A stretch of 42,133 bases of DNA. It comes from an uncultured Bacilli bacterium (GTDB lineage: Bacteria > Bacillota_I > Bacilli_A > RF39 > UBA660). Under the pieces are notes generated by a model, which saw only the letters and a program-made list of their open reading frames with translations, searched no databases and was not told the DNA's origin. Location of the stretch: NCBI GenBank assembly GCA_947632565.1, contig CANRPT010000007.1, forward strand, positions 1 to 42,133, in the 5' to 3' direction. A program made the position numbers and the translations under genes. Positions within the stretch are counted from its first letter, which is position 1; the number at the start of each line of letters is the position of its first letter. Positions 24,969 through 33,714 of this stretch are shown here, one piece after another.

Positions 24969-25745
24969 ATGAAAATATATCTTGATCTAGTTTTTTTGTT
25001 GAATTTTTTCTTTGATTTATTGCTTTTAGCAACGTTAAAAATCGTTTTAAAAAGAAAAGTAAAGTGGAGAAGAATCCTATGTGGAGGATTGGTAGGGGGA
25101 CTAAGTATCTTTTTTTTATTTCTTCCATTCAATTCCTTTACTTTATTTCTAGGTAAAATCTTGATTTCGATTGTCATGTTAGGAGTCAGTTTTGGTTTCA
25201 CAGACAAAAAAACTTTTTGGCAGAATTTTTTCTATCTTTACTTCATTAGTATTTTGTTAGGAGGTTTTTTATATTATCTCAATCTGGAATTTTCTTATCA
25301 AAATCAAGGAATGATTTTCTTTTCCAATGGTTTTAGTATCAATTTCTTGCTCCTAATCTTTTTGAGTCCCATCATCTGTTATCTCTATCTCAAACAAGAT
25401 AAAACTTTAAAAAATATTCATCACTTTTCCTCTCAGATAACCATTTTTTATCAAGGAAAAAAATATACCTATCAAGCCTATTTAGATACCGGAAATAAAC
25501 TTTATGACCCTTATTTTCATAGACCTATTATTTTGCTGTATGATCCCAAATTTCCGAAAATCAAGAAACCAATTTATATTCCTTATCATACCGTAGAACA
25601 TTCTTCTTTATTAGAAGGATTTATTGCAGATAGTATCCAGTTAGAAAGTGGGAAAATGGTTTTGAAACCATTCATTGCTCTTAGTAAAAATAAATTTCAA
25701 ATTCCTAATACTCAAGTGTTGTTGCATCAAGATTATTTAGAGTAA
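24969..25745 (+). CDS. spoIIGA: sporulation sigma-E processing peptidase SpoIIGA
   Basis: A 258-aa membrane aspartic protease that activates pro-sigma-E in the mother cell on a signal from the forespore (SpoIIR). Five N-terminal membrane segments span about 1-145. The cytoplasmic protease half has the catalytic DTG at D173 (YQAYLDTGNKLYDP), followed by the RPIILLYDP strand. It is shorter than B. subtilis SpoIIGA (309 aa), mainly at the C-terminus. Next to sigE as in other sporeformers. AAGGTGAG precedes the ATG. Confidence 0.9.
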   Translation: MKIYLDLVFLLNFFFDLLLLATLKIVLKRKVKWRRILCGGLVGGLSIFFLFLPFNSFTLFLGKILISIVMLGVSFGFTDKKTFWQNFFYLYFISILLGGFLYYLNLEFSYQNQGMIFFSNGFSINFLLLIFLSPIICYLYLKQDKTLKNIHHFSSQITIFYQGKKYTYQAYLDTGNKLYDPYFHRPIILLYDPKFPKIKKPIYIPYHTVEHSSLLEGFIADSIQLESGKMVLKPFIALSKNKFQIPNTQVLLHQDYLE

Positions 25746-25819
25746 GAAACGACAATTTTTTTAGATTCTTTTTTCTATACTAGATTTAAAATACATATAA
25801 TGAATGGAGGAGGAAATGT

Positions 25820-26509
25820 ATGATTAGTTTACTATTATTCATTGGAAGTATTATGGATAGAGCAGGGGCTTTATTTTATGTAGGAGCAGCTGATATTTTG
25901 CCACCGCCCTTAAAAAAAGAAGAAGAAGAATATTATTTATTGATGGCTGCAGATGGAGATTTATTTGCTAGAGATAAATTAATTGAACATAATTTAAGAT
26001 TAGTAGTTTTCTTAGCAAAAAAATATGAAAATACAAGAGTAGATTTAGAAGACTTAGTGAGTATTGGAACAATAGGATTAATTAAAGGAATCAAGACGTT
26101 TTCCCAAGATAAAAATATCAAATTAGCTACTTATGCATCCCGTTGTATCGATAATGAAATTTTAATGTATTTAAGAAAGAATAAAAGAGTTCGAACAGAA
26201 GTTAGTTTTGATGAATCTTTAAGTTACGATCCAGATGGAAATGAGTTGCGGTTAGAAGATATTCTAGGAACTGAACCTGATATTGTAACAAAAAATTTAG
26301 AACATGAAACAGAAAAGAATTTAGTAATGGAAGAAATTAATAAGTTAAATGAAAGAGATCGAGAAATTATTATTTTAAGATATGGATTATTAGGAAAGAA
26401 AGAAATGACACAAAAAGAAGTAGCAGATAAGTTAGGAATTAGTCAGTCATATATTTCTAGAATTGAAAAAAAAGTAATTAAAAGATTACGGAACTTAGTA
26501 AGGTGCTAA
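25820..26509 (+). CDS. sigE: RNA polymerase sporulation sigma factor SigE
   Basis: A 229-aa mother-cell sigma factor made as a precursor. Residues 1-22 (hydrophobic, MISLLLFIGSIM...) form the pro-sequence, and processing is expected near FYVGAADILPPPL, aligned with YIGGSEALPPPL in Bacillus. Region 2 shows NLRLVVFLAKKYENT and SIGTIGLIKG, TYASRCIDNEILMYLRKN; region 4 ends GISQSYISRIEKKVIKRLR. The pro-sequence is slightly shorter than in Bacillus. A very strong GGAGGAGG precedes the ATG. spoIIIG (sigG), usually next in Bacillus, is absent. Confidence 0.95.
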   Translation: MISLLLFIGSIMDRAGALFYVGAADILPPPLKKEEEEYYLLMAADGDLFARDKLIEHNLRLVVFLAKKYENTRVDLEDLVSIGTIGLIKGIKTFSQDKNIKLATYASRCIDNEILMYLRKNKRVRTEVSFDESLSYDPDGNELRLEDILGTEPDIVTKNLEHETEKNLVMEEINKLNERDREIIILRYGLLGKKEMTQKEVADKLGISQSYISRIEKKVIKRLRNLVRC

Positions 26510-26562
26510 AGGGTAGAGAAGTCTATTCTTTTTTTGATTTTTTCTTTTTCTTTTTTCTTTTC

Positions 26563-26572
26563 ATGTTATAAT
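26563..26572 (+). promoter_or_regulatory. extended -10 promoter
   Basis: ATGTTATAAT, identical to the elements before polA and the hybrid kinase, 24 nt before the start at 26596. Confidence 0.5.
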
Positions 26573-26595
26573 AAAATAGTATTGGAAGTGAGAAA

Positions 26596-27441
26596 ATGGA
26601 TATCAAAAAAATTTCTGTATATTCCGAAAAATATGGAATTATAGCAGTTTCTGTATCAAGAGAAAATAAAATTGGCCAAGGATTTCTGGTTTCGGAAAAA
26701 AGAAATCATACTACCATTTGTGGCTATATCGATTTAGAAGGAAAAGAAATTATTCCAGTGGAGGAAATGATATTAAAAGAATTATTTTTTACTAGTGACT
26801 ATCAAGAAATTTGTTTTGGATTTGAACTTCCCTATATCAAAAATTTAAAATACTACCATGTAACTAACAATCAGGATTCAACAAGAGTTATTTTTTCAAC
26901 AAATCCTAATGATTCCAAACCTCTTACTATTTCTAAAATAGAGAAAGAAGACTCTTTGTGGTATTTAGAAATTAAAAACACCACTGAATTAGAGAATAAA
27001 TATGCTTTATACCATGCTAGAGAACATCGAATGATTACTCCCTTTTTTGCGGATTTAGAGTTAGTAGAAGAAAATGATTTTTCTCATTTTGCTTATTTTT
27101 ATTCTAATATTTATACAACCAATGAAGAAGAAAAAGAACTTTATTTTACGAGTCTTTGTGGCTTTATCAATCAGGAAGGTTTTTTCTCTTCTCAAATCTT
27201 AGATACAACCAGTTTAGAGCTATATCCTAGTTACTTTTTAGGAGATACTCCTAATTCCAAAAGATATCAAACCTATTTAAAACTATTAAAAGAAAAATAT
27301 AGAGAAAAATATCAACAAGAAGAAGAACAAACAAATCAAATTTTAGATTATTTATATCATAATCCCAATTTATCTTGGGATACCAATAAAAACAGGGAAA
27401 AATTAGCGAAAATAATTAAATTTCCCTTAAAAGAAGAGTAG
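26596..27441 (+). CDS. unknown protein with WG-like repeats
   Basis: A 281-aa soluble protein. CGYIDLEGKEIIPVEE (about residue 41), YALYHAREHRMITPFFADLEL (about 136) and CGFINQEGFFSS (about 196) resemble WG/KWG repeats, in which a strand pair repeats with a G.I...G.. pattern. The C-terminal 60 residues are charged helix. No signal peptide. It is 13 nt upstream of mutS and probably co-transcribed with it. I cannot assign a function. Confidence 0.6.
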   Translation: MDIKKISVYSEKYGIIAVSVSRENKIGQGFLVSEKRNHTTICGYIDLEGKEIIPVEEMILKELFFTSDYQEICFGFELPYIKNLKYYHVTNNQDSTRVIFSTNPNDSKPLTISKIEKEDSLWYLEIKNTTELENKYALYHAREHRMITPFFADLELVEENDFSHFAYFYSNIYTTNEEEKELYFTSLCGFINQEGFFSSQILDTTSLELYPSYFLGDTPNSKRYQTYLKLLKEKYREKYQQEEEQTNQILDYLYHNPNLSWDTNKNREKLAKIIKFPLKEE

Positions 27442-27454
27442 TAGTGAGGAAGAT

Positions 27455-30007
27455 ATGAAACGTAGTGAAGTAGATAGAAATAAAGTATCTCCAATGATGA
27501 AACAATATTTGGAATTGAAAGATAAATATGAAGATACCATTATCTTTTTCCGTTTAGGGGATTTTTATGAAATGTTTTTTGAAGATGCGATTCAAGTAAG
27601 TCATGAATTAGAATTAACCTTAACGGGAAAGAATTGTGGGTTAAAAGAAAGAGTTCCAATGTGTGGGATTCCTTATCATGCTTATAAAAGCTATTTAGAT
27701 AAATTAATTGAAAAAGGATATAAAGTCGCTATTTGTGAACAATTAACGGATCCAAAAGAAACAAAAGGAATGGTAGAAAGAGATGTCATCCAAGTTGTTA
27801 CAAAGGGAACTAGATTAGATGACAGTTTAAATTCCAAAGATTATAATTATATTGGAAATATCTATGATTTTGAATACTGTTATGGATTAAGTTTTATTGA
27901 TATTTCAACTGGATATTCTTATTGTATGATAGTAGAACATCAAGAAGAACTTTTAGTAAAAGAAGTATTAAATCATAATTTAGGAGAAATCATTGTAAGT
28001 AGTAAATTAGATCGCGGTATTATCAATTTACTAAGAGAACAATACCAGATTTTAATTACGATTCGAGATGATATTTATGAAGGAAAAGATTATGAATATT
28101 TAACAAATGATTTAAAAGATATTCGCATGATGACAACAGTAAATCATTTACTTTCTTATTTATTAGAAACAAAAAAAGGAAATCTATCTCATTTACAGAA
28201 AGTAGAAGTAGTAGATCATAAAAAGCATTTATTATTTGATATTCATACCAAAAAGAACTTAGAATTAGTAGAAACCATTCGTAATGGTGATCGAACTTAT
28301 TCTCTTCTTTGGCTTTTAGATAAAACCAAAACAGCGATGGGCGGAAGATTCTTAAAATATAATATTGAAAATCCTTTAACGGATCAGAAAGAAATGAACC
28401 GTAGATATCACATGATAGAAAAACTATTAACAGAGTTTATTCTAAAAGAAGAATTAAGACAAGAGTTAGACCGAGTTTATGATTTAGAAAGATTATCTAG
28501 TAGAATTAGTTATGGAAATAGTAATGCAAGAGATTTGTTACAGCTAAAAAATTCTCTAGCTGCGCTTCCTAAAATCAGTGAAATTTTAAAGGAATTAAAT
28601 TATGATCAAGAAATTGAAACACTAACGGATTTATACGATTTATTAGAAAAATCCATCAATCCGGATGCCCCAATTTCGATTCATGAAGGAAATATCATTC
28701 AAGAAGGATATCATCAAGAATTAGATGAATTAAGAGGAATTCGAAAAAATAGTAAAGATTTTATTTTAAAAATTGAACAAGAAGAAAAAGAAAGAACAGG
28801 AATTAAAAATTTAAAAGTAGGCTATAATAAGGTATTTGGTTATTATATTGAAGTTAGTAAAGGAAATATGAATCAAATTAAAGAAGAATTCGGTTGGATT
28901 CGAAAACAAACTCTAACAACAGGGGAACGTTATATTACGCCTTTATTAAAAGAAAAAGAAGACATTATTCTTGGAGCAGAAGAAAGAATTATGCAATTAG
29001 AATACCAATTATTTATAGAAATTCGTGATACTTGTAAAAACTATATTGGAAGACTACAAAAGATTTCTAAAGTATTAGCGGAAATAGATATGTTACTATC
29101 TTTTGCAGTGGTATCAGAAGAAAACGGCTATGTGAAGCCAGAAATTACAGAAGAACATGTGATTCAAATCAAAGAAGGTAGACATCCTGTTGTAGAAAAG
29201 GTTAGTAAAAGCGAATATGTTTGTAACGATATTATAATGGGAAAAGATACTAATATTTTATTAATTACAGGTCCCAATATGGCTGGAAAGAGCACTTATA
29301 TGAGACAACTTGCCATTACTGTTATTATGGCTCAAATAGGTTGTTTTGTACCTTGTAAAAGTTGTGTGATTCCTATTTTTGATGCCATTTATACGAGAAT
29401 TGGAGCAAGTGATGATTTAGTTAGCGGAGAAAGTACTTTCATGGTAGAAATGAAAGAAGCAAATACTGCAATTACACAAGCAACCGAAAATAGTTTAATC
29501 TTATTCGATGAATTAGGAAGAGGGACGGCTACTTATGATGGAATGAGTTTAGCTCAAGCAATATTGGAGTATATACATGATAAAATTCATGCAAAAACGT
29601 TATTTTCCACTCATTATCATGAATTAACAAGTTTAGCTAGTGAATTATCTCATTTAAAAAACGTACATGTTAGTGCAGTAGAAGAACAAGGAAATATTAC
29701 CTTTTTACATAAAATTAAAAATGGAGCAGTCGATAAAAGTTATGGAATTCATGTTGCTTCTTTAGCACATTTACCAAAAGAATTGATTGAAAGGGCGGAT
29801 GAAATTTTAAATATCTATGAACATAAAGACCAGAAGAAACATACCTTTACGCAAACTAGTTTATTTTTAGATTTAGAGGAAAATAGGAAAGAGAAAAAAG
29901 AAGAGGATAAAATCACTCAAAAATTAGAGGAAATCAATCCATTAGAAATGACACCTATGGAAGCATTAAATGTTTTATATGAATTAAAAAATGAGTTAAA
30001 AAAATAA
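27455..30007 (+). CDS. mutS: DNA mismatch repair protein MutS
   Basis: An 850-aa MutS1. The mismatch-reading Phe-x-Glu is in RLGDFYEMFFEDA near residue 35. The ATPase has Walker A GPNMAGKST, the signature STFMVEMKE, Walker B LILFDELGRGT and the H-motif STHYHEL. The C-terminal linker and a MutS dimerisation tail (ITQKLEEINPLEMTPMEAL) are kept, so it is full length. mutL does not follow, unlike the common mutS-mutL order. Confidence 0.97.
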   Translation: MKRSEVDRNKVSPMMKQYLELKDKYEDTIIFFRLGDFYEMFFEDAIQVSHELELTLTGKNCGLKERVPMCGIPYHAYKSYLDKLIEKGYKVAICEQLTDPKETKGMVERDVIQVVTKGTRLDDSLNSKDYNYIGNIYDFEYCYGLSFIDISTGYSYCMIVEHQEELLVKEVLNHNLGEIIVSSKLDRGIINLLREQYQILITIRDDIYEGKDYEYLTNDLKDIRMMTTVNHLLSYLLETKKGNLSHLQKVEVVDHKKHLLFDIHTKKNLELVETIRNGDRTYSLLWLLDKTKTAMGGRFLKYNIENPLTDQKEMNRRYHMIEKLLTEFILKEELRQELDRVYDLERLSSRISYGNSNARDLLQLKNSLAALPKISEILKELNYDQEIETLTDLYDLLEKSINPDAPISIHEGNIIQEGYHQELDELRGIRKNSKDFILKIEQEEKERTGIKNLKVGYNKVFGYYIEVSKGNMNQIKEEFGWIRKQTLTTGERYITPLLKEKEDIILGAEERIMQLEYQLFIEIRDTCKNYIGRLQKISKVLAEIDMLLSFAVVSEENGYVKPEITEEHVIQIKEGRHPVVEKVSKSEYVCNDIIMGKDTNILLITGPNMAGKSTYMRQLAITVIMAQIGCFVPCKSCVIPIFDAIYTRIGASDDLVSGESTFMVEMKEANTAITQATENSLILFDELGRGTATYDGMSLAQAILEYIHDKIHAKTLFSTHYHELTSLASELSHLKNVHVSAVEEQGNITFLHKIKNGAVDKSYGIHVASLAHLPKELIERADEILNIYEHKDQKKHTFTQTSLFLDLEENRKEKKEEDKITQKLEEINPLEMTPMEALNVLYELKNELKK

Positions 30008-30179
30008 AATAAATAAAATATATAAAAAGAGGAGTATAACTGTATTGATAATCAAAGAGAAAGATGAAATTATTTCGTTCTTTCGTGATTTTTAATTTTG
30101 ATAATATTCCTTAGTTTTTCTGGCTTTTTTGGAATCTATGTAGTATAATATGTGTTACTTCAAGGAAGAGAGGATGGAT
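30008..30179 (+). other. 172-nt gap after mutS
   Basis: No full gene. GAGGAG at about 30030 is followed by a TTG-initiated 16-codon frame ending in TAA at 30094, which could be a leader peptide, decayed gene or chance. TATAAT at 30144-30149 is a likely -10 for the LRR lipoprotein. There is no clear terminator for mutS. Confidence 0.4.
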
Positions 30180-31448
30180 ATGAAAATTAAAAATTTAAAA
30201 TATACTTTAAATGCTATTATTTTCACAATACCAATTACTTTATCAGCATGTGGAAGTCAAGAACACTTATCTACAGTAGATGTTACTTCTTTAGAGCAAG
30301 AAATGCTTAGTATGCAAGAAGAATATAGAGAAGAACAATATCCAGCATATATAAAACAAAAAGAACAGAAAGAAGAAACTGAATTACAAGAAAATCAGAT
30401 TTCTATTCATCTATTTGAGGATCGTTCTACTGCGCAAATTAGAATATCAGATTCTTTAACAGAAAAACAGTTTTTAGAATTGTTAGATCGACTATATGAT
30501 TTACCAAAAGAACTAGAAACATTAAAAATATCTAGTTATTTGATGAGTGAAAATGGGGGAATTCATACTTATTCTAAAGAAACACAAGAAAAATTTGGAA
30601 ATTTCATTAGTAGTTTTCCTAATTTAACATCTCTTAGTATTACTGGCTGTGGATTAGAAGATATTTTCTTTATCTCTAAGTTATCTCAATTAAAAAATTT
30701 ATCCTTGAGCGGAAACAATATTTCTGATATAGAGCCGATTACTGATTTCATCCATTTAGAATTTTTGTCTTTTCGTAAAAACAATATTTCTGATTTACAA
30801 CCAATTTCTTCTTTGATCCATTTAAAAACATTATTTTTAGATTTTAATCCAATTACCAATTTAGAACCTCTTGCTAATCTTGTTTCACTAAAAGCGCTCC
30901 AAGTCAATAACTGTTATACAATTAGCGATATTAGTCCATTAGCATCTTTAAAAAATTTAAAGACTTTAGATTTGGAATCCAATCAAATTTGTGATACTAC
31001 TTTTCTTGCCAATTTGACAAACCTAACACATTTAAATCTTGCAAGAAATCAAATTTCTGATATTAGTGAATTTTATAATCTTACAAATTTAGAAACTTTA
31101 GACATTTCTATGAATTTTTTAACAGATTTAAATGCTATCAGTCAATTGACAAATTTGAGGTGGTTAAATTTAGCTTGCAATGCTTCTCTTTCTGAGCTTA
31201 ATCCAATTTCTCATTTAGATAGTTTAACTTATTTAAACATATCAGAAATTCAAGAAGATAGCGATTTAACATTTTTAAAAGAGTTAGAAAATCTGGAATA
31301 TCTTTATTTTTCACCATATGGTCATACTGGTTATTCCGAATTAGTAGATTCTCATTTAGCAAAAAATAAAATATTAACGATTAATGAAGAAGTGGTTCTT
31401 GATATAAATGATTATTTTAAGCAAGAAGATTTCATAAAGACAAGATAG
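30180..31448 (+). CDS. LRR (internalin-like) surface lipoprotein
   Basis: A 422-aa predicted lipoprotein. The N-terminal hydrophobic stretch (about 5-22) ends in a lipobox, TLSAC, so the mature protein would be lipid-anchored at Cys. After a charged linker (about 25-100), about nine 21-22-residue leucine-rich repeats of the internalin type follow (LKNLSLSGNNISDIEPI, LKTLDLESNQICDTTFL, and similar), from about 135 to 380. ATG at 30180 follows GAGAGG. No LPXTG or GW anchor. Such proteins bind host or cell-wall ligands; the target is unknown. Confidence 0.85.
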   Translation: MKIKNLKYTLNAIIFTIPITLSACGSQEHLSTVDVTSLEQEMLSMQEEYREEQYPAYIKQKEQKEETELQENQISIHLFEDRSTAQIRISDSLTEKQFLELLDRLYDLPKELETLKISSYLMSENGGIHTYSKETQEKFGNFISSFPNLTSLSITGCGLEDIFFISKLSQLKNLSLSGNNISDIEPITDFIHLEFLSFRKNNISDLQPISSLIHLKTLFLDFNPITNLEPLANLVSLKALQVNNCYTISDISPLASLKNLKTLDLESNQICDTTFLANLTNLTHLNLARNQISDISEFYNLTNLETLDISMNFLTDLNAISQLTNLRWLNLACNASLSELNPISHLDSLTYLNISEIQEDSDLTFLKELENLEYLYFSPYGHTGYSELVDSHLAKNKILTINEEVVLDINDYFKQEDFIKTR

Positions 31449-31472
31449 ATACCTCAATTGGTATCTATTTTC
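31447..31472 (+). terminator. LRR gene terminator overlapping the stop
   Basis: AGATACC (31447-31453), beginning within the TAG stop, pairs with GGTATCT (31460-31466), then a T-rich run. Confidence 0.6.
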
Positions 31473-31640
31473 ATTGGTAATTTCTTCTTTGCTTTCTGTT
31501 TATATTACATACCACCTTTTTATGATGTAGTAATTATATCAATTTTTTTGTGAAAAAAAATTTACCTTTTTCTATGAATTTTTTTAAAAAGTGTGACTTT
31601 TTATTCTCTTTATGTTACACTAACTTATAGGTGATGTTGT
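31473..31640 (+). other. AT-rich spacer before nusB
   Basis: No ORF with a ribosome site. AGTGTGAC (about 31591) and GTTACACT (about 31614) form an 8-bp imperfect inverted repeat 20 nt before nusB, a possible operator or leader hairpin. AGGTGAT supplies the nusB ribosome site. Confidence 0.35.
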
Positions 31641-32039
31641 ATGAAAAATCGTAGTTATTTAAGAGAAATAATTATGAAAGTTTTGTATCAAATTTACATT
31701 TTAAAAGAGTCAGAAGTTGACTTTAGTATTCCAGCATTAATAAAAGAACAATTAGAGGTAGAAAATGAATTTGTTACAACTTCAATCGACGGAGTTTTAA
31801 AACATCAAAAAAAAATTTACGAAAAAGCGAATACTTATTTAGAAAGTTGGCCAATGGAACGACTAAATAAAGTAGATCAAGCAATTGTTTCCTTAGGAAT
31901 TTATGAACTTTTATATACGAAGACTCCACCAGTGGTTGCAATCAATGAAGCAATTGAATTATCCAAAAAATATAGTGATGAGAAAGTAACGAAGATGATT
32001 AATGCTGTACTAGATAGTGTTTATCACGAAAATGAATAG
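31641..32039 (+). CDS. nusB: transcription antitermination protein NusB
   Basis: A 132-aa all-helical RNA-binding protein that pairs with S10 (NusE) on rRNA boxA. The typical opening [16 protein letters not shown] and the C-terminal [21 protein letters not shown]...FINAVLD-type block (here [12 protein letters not shown]) are present. It heads the nusB-xseA-xseB group. xseA begins 7 nt after its stop. Confidence 0.94.
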   Translation: MKNRSYLREIIMKVLYQIYILKESEVDFSIPALIKEQLEVENEFVTTSIDGVLKHQKKIYEKANTYLESWPMERLNKVDQAIVSLGIYELLYTKTPPVVAINEAIELSKKYSDEKVTKMINAVLDSVYHENE

Positions 32040-32046
32040 GTTTTTT

Positions 32047-33390
32047 ATGGAAGATAAATATATTACAGTTAGTCAATTAAATCGATATTTAAAATTCAAG
32101 TTTGATCAAGATGAAAATTTAGTTCATGTATTTTTAAAAGGAGAAATTTCTAATTTTAAAAAACATACCAGAGGTCACCTTTATTTTACTATCAAAGATG
32201 AAAATTCTAGAATAAATGCTGTGATGTTTGTGAGTCAAGCTAGTAAACTTTCTTTTTTACCAGAAGATGGGATGAAAATTTTAGTAACTGGTAGAATAAG
32301 TGTATATGAAATAACTGGTGGATATCAAATCTATGTCGATGAAATGATAGAGGATGGAGTAGGGAACCTTTATATTGAGTATGAAAGATTAAAAAAGAAA
32401 TTAGCTCAAGAAGGATTATTTGATCCAGCAAAAAAGAAAAAAATACCAAAATTTCCAAAAACAATTGGAATTGTAACGGCACCAACAGGAGCTGCTATTA
32501 AAGATATCTTATCTACCATTAAAAGAAGATGGCCAATTACGAAAACAATTTTATTTCCAAGTTTAGTACAAGGAGCTAGTGCAGCACCAGAAGTAGTATC
32601 ACAGATTAAAAAAGCTCAAGAATACGATATTGATGTTTTAATTGTAGGACGTGGTGGAGGAAGTATTGAAGACTTATGGTGCTTTAATGATGAAAGTGTA
32701 GCTCGTGCTATTTATGAATGCAAGATTCCTGTGATTTCAGCAGTAGGGCATGAAATAGATTTTACAATCAGTGATTATGTAGCCGATTTACGTGCGCCAA
32801 CCCCAACAGGAGCTGCAGAAATGGCAGTTTGCAATCAAACGGATTTTTATCAATATTTAAAACAAGTCAATTTACGTCTTGCCAAGGCAATTACGGTTGA
32901 AATAGAAAAAAGAAAAGAAAAATTATCAACACTTCAACATAGTTATATTTTAAAAAACCCACTTTCTATTTATCAAGTAAAAGAGCAAAAGTTTGATACT
33001 CTATATGAAAAGTTATCACTTTTTATGGCATCCATTTTAGAAAAAATGAGAAGAATATTCGAAGAGAAAAAACTACTATTAGAAAATGATATGCAACTCT
33101 TTTTAACTAGTGAAAGAGTATCTTTTCAAGAACAAACCAAGGATATGAATCGTTATATCGAAACTTACTTAGAAAAAAGAAAAAACTCTTATTTAGCCAG
33201 TCTAAACAAACTAGAAATATTAAATCCATTACTTACCATGAAAAGAGGCTATAGTATTACCAAAAAAGATAAGAAAGTAATAGCAAGTATTAAAAATTTG
33301 AAAAAAAATGATTTGATTACAGTGATTATGAATGATGGAGAAATAGAAGCTAAGATTCAGCAAATATCAGAAAAAAAGGAGGAAAATTAG
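32047..33390 (+). CDS. xseA: exodeoxyribonuclease VII large subunit
   Basis: A 447-aa nuclease subunit. An OB fold (about 1-105) is followed by the catalytic domain with TAPTGAAIKDILSTIKRRWP, DVLIVGRGGGSIEDLWCFNDE and the PVISAVGHEIDFTISDYVADLRAPTPTGAAE block. A long coiled-coil and the C-terminal RGYSIT motif complete it. ATG at 32047 is preferred because of AATAGG upstream and the usual VSQLNRYLK start; earlier in-frame codons lie inside nusB. Confidence 0.95.
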   Translation: MEDKYITVSQLNRYLKFKFDQDENLVHVFLKGEISNFKKHTRGHLYFTIKDENSRINAVMFVSQASKLSFLPEDGMKILVTGRISVYEITGGYQIYVDEMIEDGVGNLYIEYERLKKKLAQEGLFDPAKKKKIPKFPKTIGIVTAPTGAAIKDILSTIKRRWPITKTILFPSLVQGASAAPEVVSQIKKAQEYDIDVLIVGRGGGSIEDLWCFNDESVARAIYECKIPVISAVGHEIDFTISDYVADLRAPTPTGAAEMAVCNQTDFYQYLKQVNLRLAKAITVEIEKRKEKLSTLQHSYILKNPLSIYQVKEQKFDTLYEKLSLFMASILEKMRRIFEEKKLLLENDMQLFLTSERVSFQEQTKDMNRYIETYLEKRKNSYLASLNKLEILNPLLTMKRGYSITKKDKKVIASIKNLKKNDLITVIMNDGEIEAKIQQISEKKEEN

Positions 33391-33391
33391 G

Positions 33392-33622
33392 ATGGCAAAA
33401 GAAACCAAAGAATTATCATTTGAAGAAAACTTAGAAAAATTAGAAACAATCGTTAAAAAATTAGAAACAGGAGATATTCCATTAGATGATGCAATCACAA
33501 GTTTTACAGAAGCTGTTACACTTGCTAAAATTTGTGATGAAAAATTAAAAAATGCCGAAGAACAAGTAAATCAAATTCTAAACAAAGAAGGAAAATTAGA
33601 AGATTTTCAAGTAGAAGAATAG
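33392..33622 (+). CDS. xseB: exodeoxyribonuclease VII small subunit
   Basis: A 76-aa helical protein that wraps the XseA coiled-coil. It has the family pattern SFEENLEKLETIVKKLETGDIPLDDAITSFTEA. It starts 1 nt after the xseA stop, with AAAGGAGG inside xseA. The stop TAG is the loop of the terminator. Confidence 0.95.
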   Translation: MAKETKELSFEENLEKLETIVKKLETGDIPLDDAITSFTEAVTLAKICDEKLKNAEEQVNQILNKEGKLEDFQVEE

Positions 33623-33636
33623 TTCTTCTTTTTTTT
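33613..33636 (+). terminator. xseB terminator with the stop codon as loop
   Basis: AGAAGAA (33613-33619), loop TAG (the stop), TTCTTCT (33623-33629), then seven T. Confidence 0.65.
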
Positions 33637-33714
33637 GGAATATTTTACATGATATAGAAAAAAAATTTTTTTCCATAATACTAATGTAGTCGATTTTTAA
33701 AAGGAGATGAAATC

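Noticed and set aside
24830..25207. 125-aa minus-strand frame over spoIIGA
   Set aside because: Antisense to the clear spoIIGA N-terminus, Lys/Asn-rich low-complexity product, no ribosome site.
25750..25756. CGACAAT upstream of sigE as a Spo0A box
   Set aside because: Only about five of seven positions fit, with no cluster of boxes or well-placed promoter.
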